From assembly GCA_012295275.1 (NCBI GenBank), contig CM022665.1:24104446-24168445 (forward strand): a stretch of DNA of 64,000 nucleotides, read 5' to 3'. Positions 50,487 through 63,200 of this stretch are shown here, one piece after another (the first letter of the stretch is position 1; every line of letters begins with the position of its first letter). Origin of the DNA: Chrysomallon squamiferum (taxonomy: Eukaryota; Mollusca; Gastropoda; Neomphalida; Peltospiridae). The position numbers were made by a program, and so were the translations under genes. Below the pieces are notes generated by a model. It made no database searches. It was given only the letters and a program-made list of their open reading frames with translations, and was not told where the DNA came from.

Positions 50487-50569
50487 AAAAATAATTTATT
50501 AATATTCCTGTTGTTCTGCAGAATATAGAAGAAGTACTAGCAGTACTATGAATAACAATAGTACTACTA

Positions 50570-50686
50570 GAAATAGTATATATATATATATACTTTCTCG
50601 TCTTATTTATTGAATGTATGTTATTATTACAGTATTGTTGTTGTTGTTATTATTGTAGTTATTTATTGTTGTCGGGCTTGTTGTTG

Positions 50687-50752
<66 letters not shown>

Positions 50753-50820
50753 GCGGTAGAATCCAAGAAATTACTATATATATATATATATATTTTTTTT
50801 TTTTTGTCTTCATATTCAAC
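50570..50820. repeat. TA, GTT/ATT and T compound repeats
   Basis: TA run (50576-50592), GTT/ATT units (50633-50685), a pure TTA array (50686-50752), and a TA run ending in T11 (50774-50804). Frames here read as poly-Asn, poly-Leu or poly-Ile. Confidence 0.95.
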
Positions 50821-51579
50821 GCACATAAAACCAAAATCTCTACGAAGTCGACCCAATTTTGTTATCGTCACAGGAGTATAATAAATCTCTCCTCGCGCTT
50901 AAAATTTTATTTATATAAAAGTCGCGAGTTCAAAATTGCAATTTTTATTTTTGAAAAAATCAGGATTTAGCTTTGAACTTCAAGCAAAGGCGGATCCAAG
51001 CCTCAGAAGAAAAGGCGGATGCTCCATGAAATTTCTAGATATGTCTTCCAAGATAAAACGAATGTATGGCTATTGTACGATTATTAGCCTGCAGGTGATT
51101 GCGAGATAACTAACTAAATGATAATTCGATGTGTATTTAATGAATCTGATGTTACTTTGTCTGTTACAAATGTGAAAATTAGTATGTAATAGGTCTATTA
51201 TACTACTAAATTTTTTTTTTTTAAGCTTTTTTCTTTTCAGATTGCTTGCCGCTAATAATGTTGACAGATAATAATTAAAATAATGTTAGATGCATTTTTA
51301 TTTAGACACAATTTTCATTTAATTTATATTAATCATGTAATCCCTTAGTCTACAGAATAACGCTATTTATTTTACTTGACAGCCATGCCTGATTAACGTT
51401 TTTCTTCTTTTTTTTTCCTATTCAGTAAAAACGTGTACTTTAAATAAAACAACTTTACTTTAATTTTCAAGATATGTATGTATGTATTAACATGTTTGTC
51501 TGCGTATTGTGTATATCTTTTCACCTTTATTAAATGATTTGATTAAACACATAAATGCCATTTTTGATTTATTAATACG
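50821..51579. other. AT-rich spacer
   Basis: Unique AT-rich DNA. An acceptor-like tract ends TTTTCAG at 51240. Nothing further recognised. Confidence 0.45.
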
Positions 51580-51879
51580 CAACAAACTTCAGTCGCTGGC
51601 TTTATAGCTTTTTGCCATCAACGTCGCTATTTCACGCAGGTGATTTGGGTGGAGTACTTATGGCGTATTTCTACAGCAATGCAGAAAAGGAAATTAGGAA
51701 AGTAAACTATCTTTGAACAATAGCCCTCTGACAAGCGTCCGCGTGAGAAATGCTAATTGAAAAGTGTATTTACGTGTTCTATGAAGGTAGCAGACAGTTC
51801 TGAAAGACACGTGGTTTCCTTGCGGTACTGAAACAGTTACAAATATGATCTGTCAATTGCGGCAGGGGGTAACTGGCGC

Positions 51880-52160
51880 TTTTTGTCTTGGAAACACAAT
51901 ACAGAACGCGGAGCGTGCGCGCCTGTATGGTTTTCGTCAGCGGCTGAAAGAAAAAGCCTTCGCACACCTTATCGGCAAGCAAAGGTGGGAGGCGAAGTAT
52001 CGAGCAGTTCTCAGCAAAACGTATCGCTCTTTTTGGCTTCCCCAGTTTCGCGCTGGCTCGAAAGCCGCGTGTGGACAAAACATCACGTACGTGTATGGGA
52101 AATCTTAAAGGGCCGCAGCGTTAGGTTTTTCTCACCGCGGCTTTTTGTTTTGATGGAGTT
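51880..52160. promoter_or_regulatory. CpG-dense block, possible promoter or exon
   Basis: I count roughly two dozen CpG dinucleotides in about 270 bp. The block is near 50% GC in an otherwise AT-rich window. Two plus-strand frames (51845-52108 and 51883-52179) and one minus-strand frame (51779-52078) are open across it, as expected when stop codons are rare through GC content. None shows a recognised domain. A promoter or first exon, a recently inserted element or a conserved regulatory region are all possible. Confidence 0.3.
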
Positions 52161-52319
52161 TTGCTGTTGTTGTGTCTAGATTAGATCGTTCCAAGGGGGT
52201 TAATTTAAATTTTTATAAACCATTCAACAAATAAACAGAAATTATCTTCAGCTAACAATACTAAGCATGTTATTTTCTTTCTTTATTTATTTCATTCTTT
52301 CCGTTATTGTTCTAAAGTT

Positions 52320-52377
52320 TTGTAATTACTACTACGTCTATTATAACTGCTGTACTGCTACTGCTGATAACGCTACA

Positions 52378-52424
<47 letters not shown>

Positions 52425-52525
52425 AACTACTGCTACTATTACTACTACTATTCCTATTACAATTCCTATTACTATTACAACTTCTGTTATAGCTGTTAAT
52501 AATTCTAACACTATTACTACGATCT
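52320..52525. repeat. ACT triplet array
   Basis: Core pure ACT array (52377-52422) with degenerate ACT/ATT/GCT units on both sides. The poly-Thr frame is an artefact. Confidence 0.95.
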
Positions 52526-52950
52526 TTTAGTATAGCTGAATGACTTGAAATAATATGATTCTTGTGTTTTTATGTTTCGTAAGCAGAACATTTTATATGC
52601 CTAATATATTTGAGCCGTAGTGATAAATGGAGACACAAATAGCTAATAAGTATATCTTTTTTTCTAAACTGCACATTCTAAACACAGAAGGTGACATATT
52701 TATGTGAGGAAAAGACAGCAGTTATTGTTTCTCTGGAATATTTAGCTCTTTTAACCATCTGGTGTAGAGTTTGGCACACTTCAGTTTTCAGACATACATT
52801 CATGTTAATGATTTAAGACCAGAATGAGCTAGTTCTAAACAAAGAGTCGTGGAAGTTATTGTCAGAATGTAACTGTCAAGGGACGGCCCCAACGTGTTGC
52901 AGTATTTTGTAATTTATTTTCACAATGTCGTGTTTCCATTTACACAAAAC

Positions 52951-52984
<34 letters not shown>

Positions 52985-53929
52985 AAGTGTAAGATTTCAG
53001 AATCGAAATGAATTCGAAATGCAGACTCATTTAAGTGTCTTGTTTAGGTGTGAGTATGTTAAAGTGCTAATTAGGGTGAAGGATATAATAACAAACAAAC
53101 ATTGGTTCGCTTTTTTTGTGATATGGTTTATAAATAAATTAGAAGCAGATACCGTGATGCAGTCTCTTCTTCAACAGCTTAATAACAGTTCTAACAAGTT
53201 TAGTTGTTTCCCTTGTAAACATTTTTTCCTTTGTAACATGCGTAGTGGATGGCTGGACTAGAAAAGGGAGCATAATGATATTTCATAATGTTTCTAAATA
53301 ACTGTTCTCTTATGATACTGTCTATAATACAGGCTGATTCGTAGTTAAAGTTCAGTGCGTCAAAGCAGGTACAATATTAAATTAACTCGTACTCATGATA
53401 CATTCCCAGAGTGATGTCTGATTCTGTGATCAGAAAATACTGGCAATAGAAATAATAGTTAATTTTCCTTTATAGTTTTGATTTCTGCTAAATTTGCAAT
53501 GACAACAAGTTTATAGCATGATTAAGAAATTATTTCTGCTGGTCAGGAAGTAATTAACTTAAAGTGTCGTATAATTTTTATTTCTCACGAATATGTTTTA
53601 TAGAAAACTGTGGAAAAACAACAACTCCTGATTATTATAATGTTTATATAAACAAATCTCTGACAAATTACTTAAGTCTGTTAATGGACAGGAAGCAATT
53701 GATGAATATTGATTATGATTTAAATTCCAATAGAATGATGTTGTCATTTTTAATCATTTATATCTGAAAGGCATGAAATGTCAAAACAAAATAATTTGAG
53801 GTTTCGCAAAACTTTTATGATCTTAAAATTATTAGATTTGCTAATGTTTGATCTGTATGCGTGAGGTCAGTTTCTGTCTATCTGTCTGACTGTGTGTCCA
53901 TCTGTGCATGTAACTTTCTTTTCTTTATC
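52526..53929. other. AT-rich spacer with A29 run
   Basis: Unique AT-rich sequence; A29 at 52954-52982. Frames at 53019-53261 and 53564-53767 have no recognised domain. Confidence 0.5.
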
Positions 53930-54040
<111 letters not shown>

Positions 54041-54419
54041 TAGGCTATGTGTTTTAGTGTAATTTAGTTATATTCAGTAAGTTAACAAAAGGAAAAAGTT
54101 AAAGTCATTTTACTTGTAGTATTATCTCGTTGCTTTTCATCTTTTACCTCAGACAAACTAATTGGTGTTAAAACATTTCAACAATTTGTCAAATTAGTGT
54201 TGTTTGAGTGTCCTTTACCTGTAACTTAAGTCAAATACCTGTCAAAGTGGAAACAAGGCTATTCCCATATCAACACGATTTATCGTAACCCTTCATATAA
54301 CTGTCCCGACCTGCGGGTTAAAACCCCTGGCGAGAAACAATTATTCAGCAAAAATGCCACGACATCCACACAAACGAAAACAGACAGACTGCAAACAACA
54401 CGAAAATAAAACTATCACG
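54041..54419. other. Spacer
   Basis: Unique sequence; nothing recognised. Confidence 0.45.
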
Positions 54420-54740
54420 AATTTAGAGAGAAGAAGTAAAAAGATGTTCCTTGAGGATTCTGGCCCACCCAGCTCGTGATGTTATTTTGTAACAAGACAT
54501 TGGAAAGATGGCGGCCGGCCGGTTGGAAGTAATCAGGGAGGTCTTTTGCGTCAAAGCTTGTTCATACAAGAGATTGGTTATCTCTACGGCTTCTTGGAAC
54601 GCAAGATTCCTTGTCACACTCAGGAGATGACAACAACAAGGTGACACGAGACACATCTCCAGACAAGTGAAGTGATCTGTAAATACGTTCAATTACAGGG
54701 GACTAACAAATAAACTCGGGCTATTACCTGCTAATTTGTC
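54420..54740. promoter_or_regulatory. Candidate conserved noncoding element
   Basis: Repeat-free, balanced block with GC clearly above the flanks. It includes the words AAGATGGCGGCCGGCCGG and AACAAGGTGACACG. The 89-codon minus-strand frame (54423-54692) has no recognised domain. Regulatory function is inferred from composition only. Confidence 0.35.
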
Positions 54741-55117
54741 AATATTTGATACCAGAAAGTGCTTCTCGTTGTGTCGGTAGCAAATGATTGATATATGATA
54801 CAGACTCGTGATGTATCGGCATTCAGATGGCTTAGCTGTGCTCGCCTACTCTTTTGAACCTTTCTTTGCAAAGCATTTTTCAACTAATTGATTAATACTT
54901 CAGTGCGGTGCATGTAGTTCGTCTAGCTTTCACTTAGTCAATAGAGAACACAGGTCTGAGGGTAACCAATTTCAAACTAAAATAATGAAAACAAAATTAC
55001 GTTTTCTGGTTTCGAAACACAGATTCCTAAGAAATATTGAATCTAAAGATCAAGTGTATCCCCCCTCCCACCTTTATATAAAAACTTAACTTTTTATTTA
55101 TTTGTTATTACTGTAGT

Positions 55118-55119
<2 letters not shown>
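54741..55119. other. Spacer
   Basis: Unique sequence; nothing recognised. Confidence 0.45.

Positions 55120-55152
<33 letters not shown>
55120..55152. repeat. T33 homopolymer
   Basis: Uninterrupted T run followed by further T/A-rich DNA. Confidence 0.95.
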
Positions 55153-55157
<5 letters not shown>

Positions 55158-55635
55158 TTTATTATTGCAATGTCTTTACAGGAGTTTGTAACCAAAAAAT
55201 AAAAAATAGAAAATAAAAAAAGATAAAATGTATTGAAAACGAAAAGAGAACAGAGTCAATTATCCAACATTATTATTCGTTTTACTTCTAAAAAGTTAAA
55301 TCTTTATTTAAATAAATGTCTTTCAATATTCAGTAATATCGTGTGGTATTTCTGGACTTTATATGTCACTGCCATTTGATTTTACGACTAAGGCGCTTTT
55401 GAGAATTGCATGATCTAATCCCTTAAGTGACACATTAAGTACTAAACGTTTGTTCAGGTTAATGTAGTCAACGTGTCAGCTCTGATGAAAAGAGTAATCG
55501 CTTTACTTGTTATCGCTACAGGTTGTTACGAAACATCATGGGTCATCTTCGATCCTTTTCACTCGCTGAAGGACCGCGTTATCTTGTAATATGTGTAAAC
55601 TGCTCCTCTCATAAGTGCTGCTTAGACACATTGGT
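55153..55635. other. AT-rich spacer
   Basis: Nothing recognised apart from A-rich sequence at 55195-55230. Confidence 0.5.
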
Positions 55636-55935
55636 GTTTGTACACATATATACATATATACAAACGCACACACATACATGCATATATATATATATATATA
55701 TATATCTACATATACAAATTTGCACGCATACGTATACGATGTATTTATCTACATACACACATATACCCACATTATATACACACTCATACACATACATACA
55801 TACATACATACATACATACATACATACATACATACATACATACATACATACATACATACATACATACATACATACATACATACATACATACATACATACA
55901 TTCATACATACATAAAAACACACAAAAACATACAT
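55636..55935. repeat. CATA tetranucleotide array
   Basis: Degenerate ATACA/TA sequence leading into a very long pure CATA array (55794-55900). It generates Tyr-Ile-His frames on plus and Met-Tyr-Val-Cys frames on minus; these are artefacts. Confidence 0.98.
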
Positions 55936-57059
55936 ATACACGCGCATATAGAGTTGATACTGGTTGTTTTTGAATTATTCTTCAAGAAGGACTAAATTAC
56001 AACGAGCTGTTCCTCATAATCTTTCCTTTTTCGTGTTTTTGGGTGAGGTTTTTTTTTTTGTTTTTTTTCTCTCTCTCAAACTGCACCGTATCACCTTATC
56101 AATATTTACTAAGTACACACCCCATCACGCAAATGCCCGTATACAAAATTGACTTGTGATGGATACAAAACGTATTCGACCACCTCACATGGCCACGCTG
56201 ATAACAGCTCTAGTAGAGGTCGAGTTCTATGAAGACGGCGTTTCAAACAGCTCCATGTAGATTCCATTCGTGCCTGGAGTTAATCTGAAATCCTAATCGA
56301 ACAGTATCTGACTCGTCTCTACATGGGTTTCTTTTTTTTTAAAGTTTTCTTTATTGAGATATATCAATTTAACTTCACACAGTGCATAATTTACTGCTGA
56401 TTCGTAGATGGAATCTTTGTGATCTTCTCGATTTATTGCCTTAAATGATATGAAAAGTAAAAAAGTTTGTTCGTGTTCTACGTGTTTTAATTTGAATGGC
56501 GTCAGTTGGAAAATTGTCTTTGAAACGAATTTTTTTTTTTTTTTTTTTTTTTTACAATATATTTTAATTTTTGATATATTTTGTAACTTAAGGCTGCTTG
56601 TATTTTTGCTTCTAACCCCTCCCCTCCCATTATTGTTAACGTTATTTCCGAAATTTTGCTTTTAACATCTCTGTAATCTGTTTTCCTCCGCCCGAATCAC
56701 GCCTTGCTACGATATATAAGTGCAATTACGGAAAATTGGAGTATGAAAATAGAATGTAAAGGAAATGAATAGTAATTAATATAGTAATCAGCTGATATTT
56801 TTCATATTATTACATTACGGCATTAAGAATAAAGGGGTAGTCTATCACGAATGAGAAAAAATAAAGGACAAATAGCGGCTATTATATAATACAGATCATA
56901 AATACGGGGCACGTGTATTTTAATCTCAGTGTAGAAATAATCTAACGTTCTTGCTTGCATGTGTTTATCGATTTTTCGTGGGAAAAAACCCCAAACAATA
57001 ACCAAAAAAAAAAGTCGATAATATTGCATAAGCCCATATACGCTGGACGACAACCCCAC
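55936..57059. other. AT-rich spacer
   Basis: Unique DNA, T-rich at 56050-56070 and 56530-56553. 56160-56320 is a more balanced stretch. No gene recognised. Confidence 0.45.
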
Positions 57060-57610
57060 TTACATTTGCCAGAATCCCCAGGGACAGACATGCGCTATGG
57101 CGTTTGCATGCACGCAATCTTTTGAAAATTTTCCTCAGTCGGCCGTTCTTTTGCCTTCCCGTCCTTCACAACTGATTTGTTAGCATATTTCTATATCCAA
57201 GCATTTTGGTCACCAAGCACGATGATAATAGATATCAAACAAATGCATCATATCTTGCCCTGTGCGCCTTGTTTAATGACAAAGCGTTGCCATCTATGAC
57301 AAGAGGACAAAGAGCGACTTGGTTTTGCTAGTGTTCCAGAAAAATCGGTGGAGGCGTCTTTCACGAAATGACACGTACACAATGGTGTCATTCCACACTT
57401 AATGGCCATCCAAAACTAATTGTGCCAATCAATCGAATGGTCATTAATCTGTTATGTCTGAGCCACCATATGCTGGACAAGTCAGCTGGACACCGCCTAT
57501 GATATCTAAATGAACGATAACTATAACAATAGCTGCTTGATCGTCATCCATTTCAGAAGAAAAAGGCTGCTAAGGATATTTAAATAGTTATTATGGCTTA
57601 TTGGCGGCAA
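57060..57610. promoter_or_regulatory. Candidate conserved noncoding element
   Basis: About 550 bp free of simple repeats and homopolymers longer than five. It is rich in homeodomain-type words: CACTTAATGG, CCAATCAATCGAATGG (PBX/HOX-like) and TCATTAATC. It also has a partial octamer TTTGCAT (57103-57109), a GATA core and GTTTAATGACAAAG. It has no long frame and is bounded by AT-rich spacer. This is one of the strongest enhancer-like blocks in the window. Confidence 0.45.
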
Positions 57611-58150
57611 TGGTTTCGATAACATTTCTTGTTGGTGCAAAAAGTTAAAAGCTTTTATTTAATGGTGTTGCTGTTATTAATAGGCTTTTTGCTACTGTTT
57701 TAGATAAACTATAGGTCCTATGCACATGTTACAGATGAACGATTTACTGAGAAATCCGTTTGAAAACGGTCAATAAATTACTTCCTTCAGATACGTTATT
57801 TAAAATTTATTTATGTATTTGTTTTGTTTTGTTTCCAATTAAAAGTTAAACAAACAAATTATTAGTTATTCAGATAACGTTGTTTAATTGTTGAAATGTC
57901 AGGGAAAAAAAAAAAAAAAAAAAAAAATTCTATTTTTTCGTTTGTTTGCTTCTCTTTTTTCTCTCCATTATTTCGTTTCTGTTTCTATGCCGCAACATGA
58001 CTTTGATGCTTATTTATTTATTTTGTAAATCTCGGTGGATTAAATGGAATTACATTTTATTTCTTTTCTTGTTGTTTGCTTGAAATGAAAAGTTAGTTTA
58101 ATCATGTCTGCGCAGGATGTAATAAAATATTAACTCAATCATCCCTTAGC
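57611..58150. other. AT-rich spacer
   Basis: Unique AT-rich DNA with A23 (57905-57927). Nothing recognised. Confidence 0.5.
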
Positions 58151-58159
58151 GACACGCAA

Positions 58160-58278
58160 TACTGATGATATAATAATGATCGTAATAATGATGATGATGA
58201 ATGTGATGATAACAATTATTATTATCATTATCAATATTATTATTATTATCATTATTATAATAATTATTAATATTGTTG
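58160..58278. repeat. GAT/ATT triplet tract
   Basis: Degenerate GAT, AAT and ATT triplets. Poly-Ile frame on minus is an artefact. Confidence 0.9.
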
Positions 58279-58599
58279 TTTTGCTTTTATAGCAAAAGGT
58301 ATAAGGAGCAATCTTTATTTTCGTTTTTCGAATCCGTTTGAAATGAAACAAAAACTCCTTTTAAAAACAGTCACATATATGGGAAAAAAAGAAAGGAAAA
58401 AACAACGTTATCAGCAAAATATTTTGTAAACGTATACTTAAACGTTAAAGCTATATCACATTTACATGCATTAAATAAAGAATGGACATTTTCCTAAAGA
58501 GATTATCTTCGGCAGAAAATAAATATTTAAAAAAGGTCTGTATTCTCAAAAGATTGTCTCTATATACATACACAACCACAAAGAATACAGCCTGCCTTT

Positions 58600-58990
58600 T
58601 ACACTGTGGATCAAACTATGTTATGACGCAAGAAGATTACGTGATAGTATAGAGTTCACGCCGCGGCCAAAGACTGCTTCTAACGAATTCCTACAACTTA
58701 AAGAACATTGAAAACGCTAATAACAGTCATTGGCTGCGGATTGCACATGTGTGGTGGCACGTGTTAAAGGAATCAGCTTTTTGTTTTGAAGAACTGGGTC
58801 CACAGCTTTGTAGTATGTTTGGTTCAAGTGGTATATAATTCATATTAACGGTCGCTGCGACAAGAGATTTGACGGATATGCTATTGTCGATAGGCGAGGG
58901 TGTTATATAAGCCGGGTTTTATGTTTAAGTCGGCGTGTTATTTATTGTCAAGAGCGGTTTAGTAAGCTAATTCTGGGTGGGGAGAAATAG
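58600..58990. other. Complex low-repeat block
   Basis: Balanced repeat-free sequence with CpG words, CACGTG (about 58758) and a TATATAAG word (58904-58911). No exon follows the TATA-like word. Possible noncoding element. Confidence 0.3.
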
Positions 58991-59223
58991 AGAATAAGTC
59001 ATTAAGACCATACTGAACCATTTTTTTTTTCCTTGTCATTTTTAATATGTGAATAAAGCCACAAGTTTATGTAAACTATTACATTGCTAATACATTTTCG
59101 CTAACTGTAATGAATTATCGACATCGATTTATACAAAAATGGCGTGAACGAACAGTGAAACTTGTTTTAGCAGTTTGAAAAATTAAGTGGTGATTAATAA
59201 TTTCTGTCAACTTAAATATATTG

Positions 59224-59224
<1 letters not shown>

Positions 59225-59267
<43 letters not shown>

Positions 59268-59285
59268 ACACACATAGACATGCAT
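59225..59285. repeat. CA dinucleotide array
   Basis: Pure CA array to 59262, then CAGA/CATA variants. Confidence 0.96.
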
Positions 59286-59399
59286 ACATACGTACATACA
59301 TCTAAACAAGCATAACTAGTCAAAACATAATTCTGTGAAATTTCTGATCAGATACTCAAGTTCAAAAGCCACTGATGTTAATAAAACAGATATATCACT

Positions 59400-60250
59400 G
59401 ATTTTGTTAACAACATTTCTTAGTTAACAACGGACGAGAAACCTGGGCTGGTTAATGTGGCAACGACATACGACAAACAAGGGCCGATCATAATTTATTG
59501 TTCATTATAATGTAACTGTGAAACCATTTATCACTGAGCTGTAGGGGGCCAATATGTCGAACTACACAAGTGTGAGCGTATTAACACTCGTTCTTGTTGG
59601 CACAGATGTAATTAATGGGCATTTATCAAAATGGCGACAGATTTCACCCATTGAGTTCCAACGACAGCACTTCTTGAAACAAAGGTGTTTTTCACAAAAG
59701 TTGATTACGTCCAAAAAGCAGTGTTGGTTTTAAGTCCCATAGATCAGTGATAATTCAGTTTTCGTGCGCCACCTATGGCTTTCGTAGCTTCAGACTTCAA
59801 GCATCAAAAACAAATCAAATGAAAATGGATGACCGATGCCATCTGGCGGTTGCACGTAGTAAACGGACATGGATGATCGGGCTCACGCGAAAGTGACGTG
59901 TTAGCACGTTTGACGATTGGTCACAACACCAGTTCAGGTCAGAGAGCGTATTCCAAGAACTCTTGTCGATAAATAAACAGTTTTGTGCCACGGCACCGCA
60001 TCTCTCTTTAGTTTAGTCGTTTTTATTTTCAAGTCAATTGTGTCTAATTGAGGTCACGATCCGACATTAATTCTTGTTTGCCAGAAATTTTAGGTGAAGT
60101 GGCATGACCAAGTCGTTATTGGTCAGTGACATATCTAATAACACACTCGGCGAATAAGTTTAATAACGGGCGTTTAGGGACAACAAATTACATGTGATGT
60201 TTAAAGTATGATAGTTTTCCGGTTGTAATACCATACGCCAAAGGTGTTAC
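59400..60250. promoter_or_regulatory. Candidate conserved noncoding cluster
   Basis: About 850 bp without a microsatellite, the longest such stretch with elevated complexity. Words seen include TTATTGTTCATTATAATG (SOX/POU-like), GTAATTAATGGGC, AACAAAGG (TCF/LEF-like, 59678-59685), AGTTCAGGTCA (59931-59941) and AGGTCA (60051-60056) nuclear-receptor half-sites, and TGACGTG. No frame of interest. Several adjacent elements may be present. Confidence 0.45.
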
Positions 60251-63200
60251 TGTTTAACATCGCTTGTCAACATCCTCTGTTTAATTATACTGACATAATA
60301 AATGTCACTGTAACGAGAAATAACATCCACATTTGGGGCATCATTAAAATACTTAAAAACCCCAAAATAAAACCCAGATAAAATGTTTCAACTGAATGAT
60401 AATGACGTCATATCACATACTCCACAATAATTTCTGTGACATCATTATAGGGATATGGTATATAAAAAAATAAAAATAAATAAATAATAAACAAATAATC
60501 ATTTCTGAAATCTGCGAGGCATTAAAATTTCACCAGTTTTGGTACTATAGATACGCTGATACTGACTATCTTGCTGACGTCACATATGTCTGTTCAACAG
60601 AGGCGTAATTGTATTTATATAACTCGCGTTGTTTTCGTTTACACAAACTGCGGGGTAAGACTAGCAATTTGTTTTATCGATGTGACCTTGCATTTTAAGT
60701 CTCTTTTTTTATACCCTCCACCCACAATTCGCGTGTTGTATCACTGGCTAAGTAAACTTGTTTCTAGCCAACACCTAATCAACAGTGACCAAGGTAATTT
60801 GTCGCCAAGATGAGACCTTCCTTCTGTATACTCAAAACTTCTCATGCAAACACCCGGGTCTTCATCAGGGTATCAAATGCACTGTGTGTTCAGAAGGCAC
60901 GCGACTCCTATCTTAGCAGTCGCCCATAGTAAACTTTGCTGTCTCAGCTAGCTACAGCTTTCTTTAAAGGGTTGGAATTATAAACTGCCAGAATTAAAAA
61001 TGTAATACTGAAGCAAAAATGCTTCGTGAAAAGAACTTTGAATGGTGTTGCAGTGATTCAGTGTTCATTTCGATAGTTTGTTTGCTATAAAATGCGGTAG
61101 GAATAAATAATTATGTAGGATGTAAAAGCTTTCGTCCCCCCTCCCTCTCTTTTTCTTTCTCCGTTCCCCCCCTCTCTCTCTCTCTCTCTGTACATGTGTA
61201 TGAATGAACGTGTGTGTACATATATTATTCGTCTCTGTCTCTCAGAATCTCGATCTACTTTTCACTCTCTCTGTCTCTGCATGTCTTTTACTCTGTGTCT
61301 GTTTGTTGTTTAATTATCTGGGCCTTTTTTAACCTTCTTTTCACAGAATTAGAAATGGAAATAAACCAAATAATACGATGTATACTTAAGAAATACATTT
61401 TGAGGCGTTACATCCAAATCTCCTTTATACGTGTTTTCACACCGTATGGTAAAACTTAATGGCACAATTATCTTCAGCTTTAATATAAATCCTTGTTTTT
61501 AAATTGCCGCCAGATGTGTTAACTACTATTTCTTCACCTGAATTAAAATTTAAGACGTGAAAACTTAGATTATTTTCCAAGCTTTCTTGTGTTTATCTGT
61601 AAAAATATGCTTATATAGTATTTCTGAGTAATCCTTTTTCATTCATTAATTTGTATATTTTTGACGCACCATACAGGCCTTGATATCTCAGCCATTTCAT
61701 CTTCAGGCAACATCTGATTATTAAGTGAAAATTTGAAATAGAAATCTCGACATATGAAAAAATAAAATAAAATTCGTCATTTAAGTATTATAATAGTCAC
61801 CTGCAAATATGGTCGGATTAGTCTGAATTCTTCTTTAATCCATTATCAATTATCTGATATATCTATTACTTCTTGTACTTTTGTTGGCACAAATTGACAG
61901 AGAAGCGCGTTACCAACACCCAGATTCGCCGAACGAGGGATACTGCGTGACGAAAATTAGCTAGACTCTCCAGAATGATATTTGTCTGTATGCTAGTCCG
62001 TATATAATTCGATCTGAACACCTACCAGCCTTAAGATCAAAGGCAGAATCGCAAGACTGAGACGTATTTCTATTGCTGTTTATTTTTTAATTTAAAGTTT
62101 GTTAAATTATCATCGGCACCACTATCTTAATTGTCTAATTCAGTCAAATTAGGATGCTTGGCTTATTAATGGCAAACCATAATTAATTTGAATTTTTTTC
62201 CAGCTTGTCTGGACCCCAGAACGTTTTACAGTCCATAAAGAATATGAGGTGTAGAACTAAAAATTAGTATACACTATGAAAATCACTTTTATCCGAAATC
62301 CATTAATTAGATGTCCGCCAAGATTGCCTGGTGCGTCACTCTCAGAGTAGATCCTCTCCAAAACACCCGTCTGTTCTGTATGGCATTTACGCGTTGTTGC
62401 TTTTAAGTGTTTTTTTTTTTTTTCAGAATTAGAATTGTTCGCGTAGAAGTGCTTTATAAAATATATTTAAATGCTGAATGTTCATAATAGTTTTTTTCTT
62501 TCTACAGTAATATTCTAGATACCAGAATTTTTCTATCTTAAAAAGAGTGTAAATCATAGTTCAAACACTTCTCTTTTGTTTTGTATACCTTTCAAAAATT
62601 CTTATAAAATATTTCCAAATTTGAATATTTTATTAAAATATAAATGGATTCTATTTTGTATATTAATTATTGAAATCTTTTGCATCGGCACACTGTAGAA
62701 ATATAACATTCAGACATTTTAACACTTCAAAATAAATATATTCAGTCATTAATTAGCGTTAAGTAATCTTAATCCATAACAGAATAAAGTAGAAAAATAT
62801 AACAATAATAATTTAACTTAAAAAAAAATAAAAAAATAAACAAAAAATATCTGAAAATAGAATAATAATTACCGTTAGTAAAATTAAAATCAATATGAGT
62901 ACATAATAAATATAATGTTTAATTGATAAATTTATAAACTTCTGCTTTGATTTCCTTAAGCAAAACGATTCTCACCTACTGTTGCTATGCGTTTTTGTCA
63001 TCATGTTTCCATGTCGCGTCCATTCATACTGACAAGATTATTTCTCTCAATCAGGCCCACGTCAGTTGGATTCCAAGGTTAACGAATGCAATCCACTTTT
63101 TGAACGTAGGATCATCAAAATATCCTAAAGAACTTCAGATAAAACGATCCCCGTTGTTGAGGGATAACACCACTATCAGTCAAAATTTGACATAATGGCT

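Noticed and set aside
55523-55995. Long Tyr-Ile-His and Met-Tyr-Val-Cys frames
   Set aside because: Translations of the CATA array on both strands.
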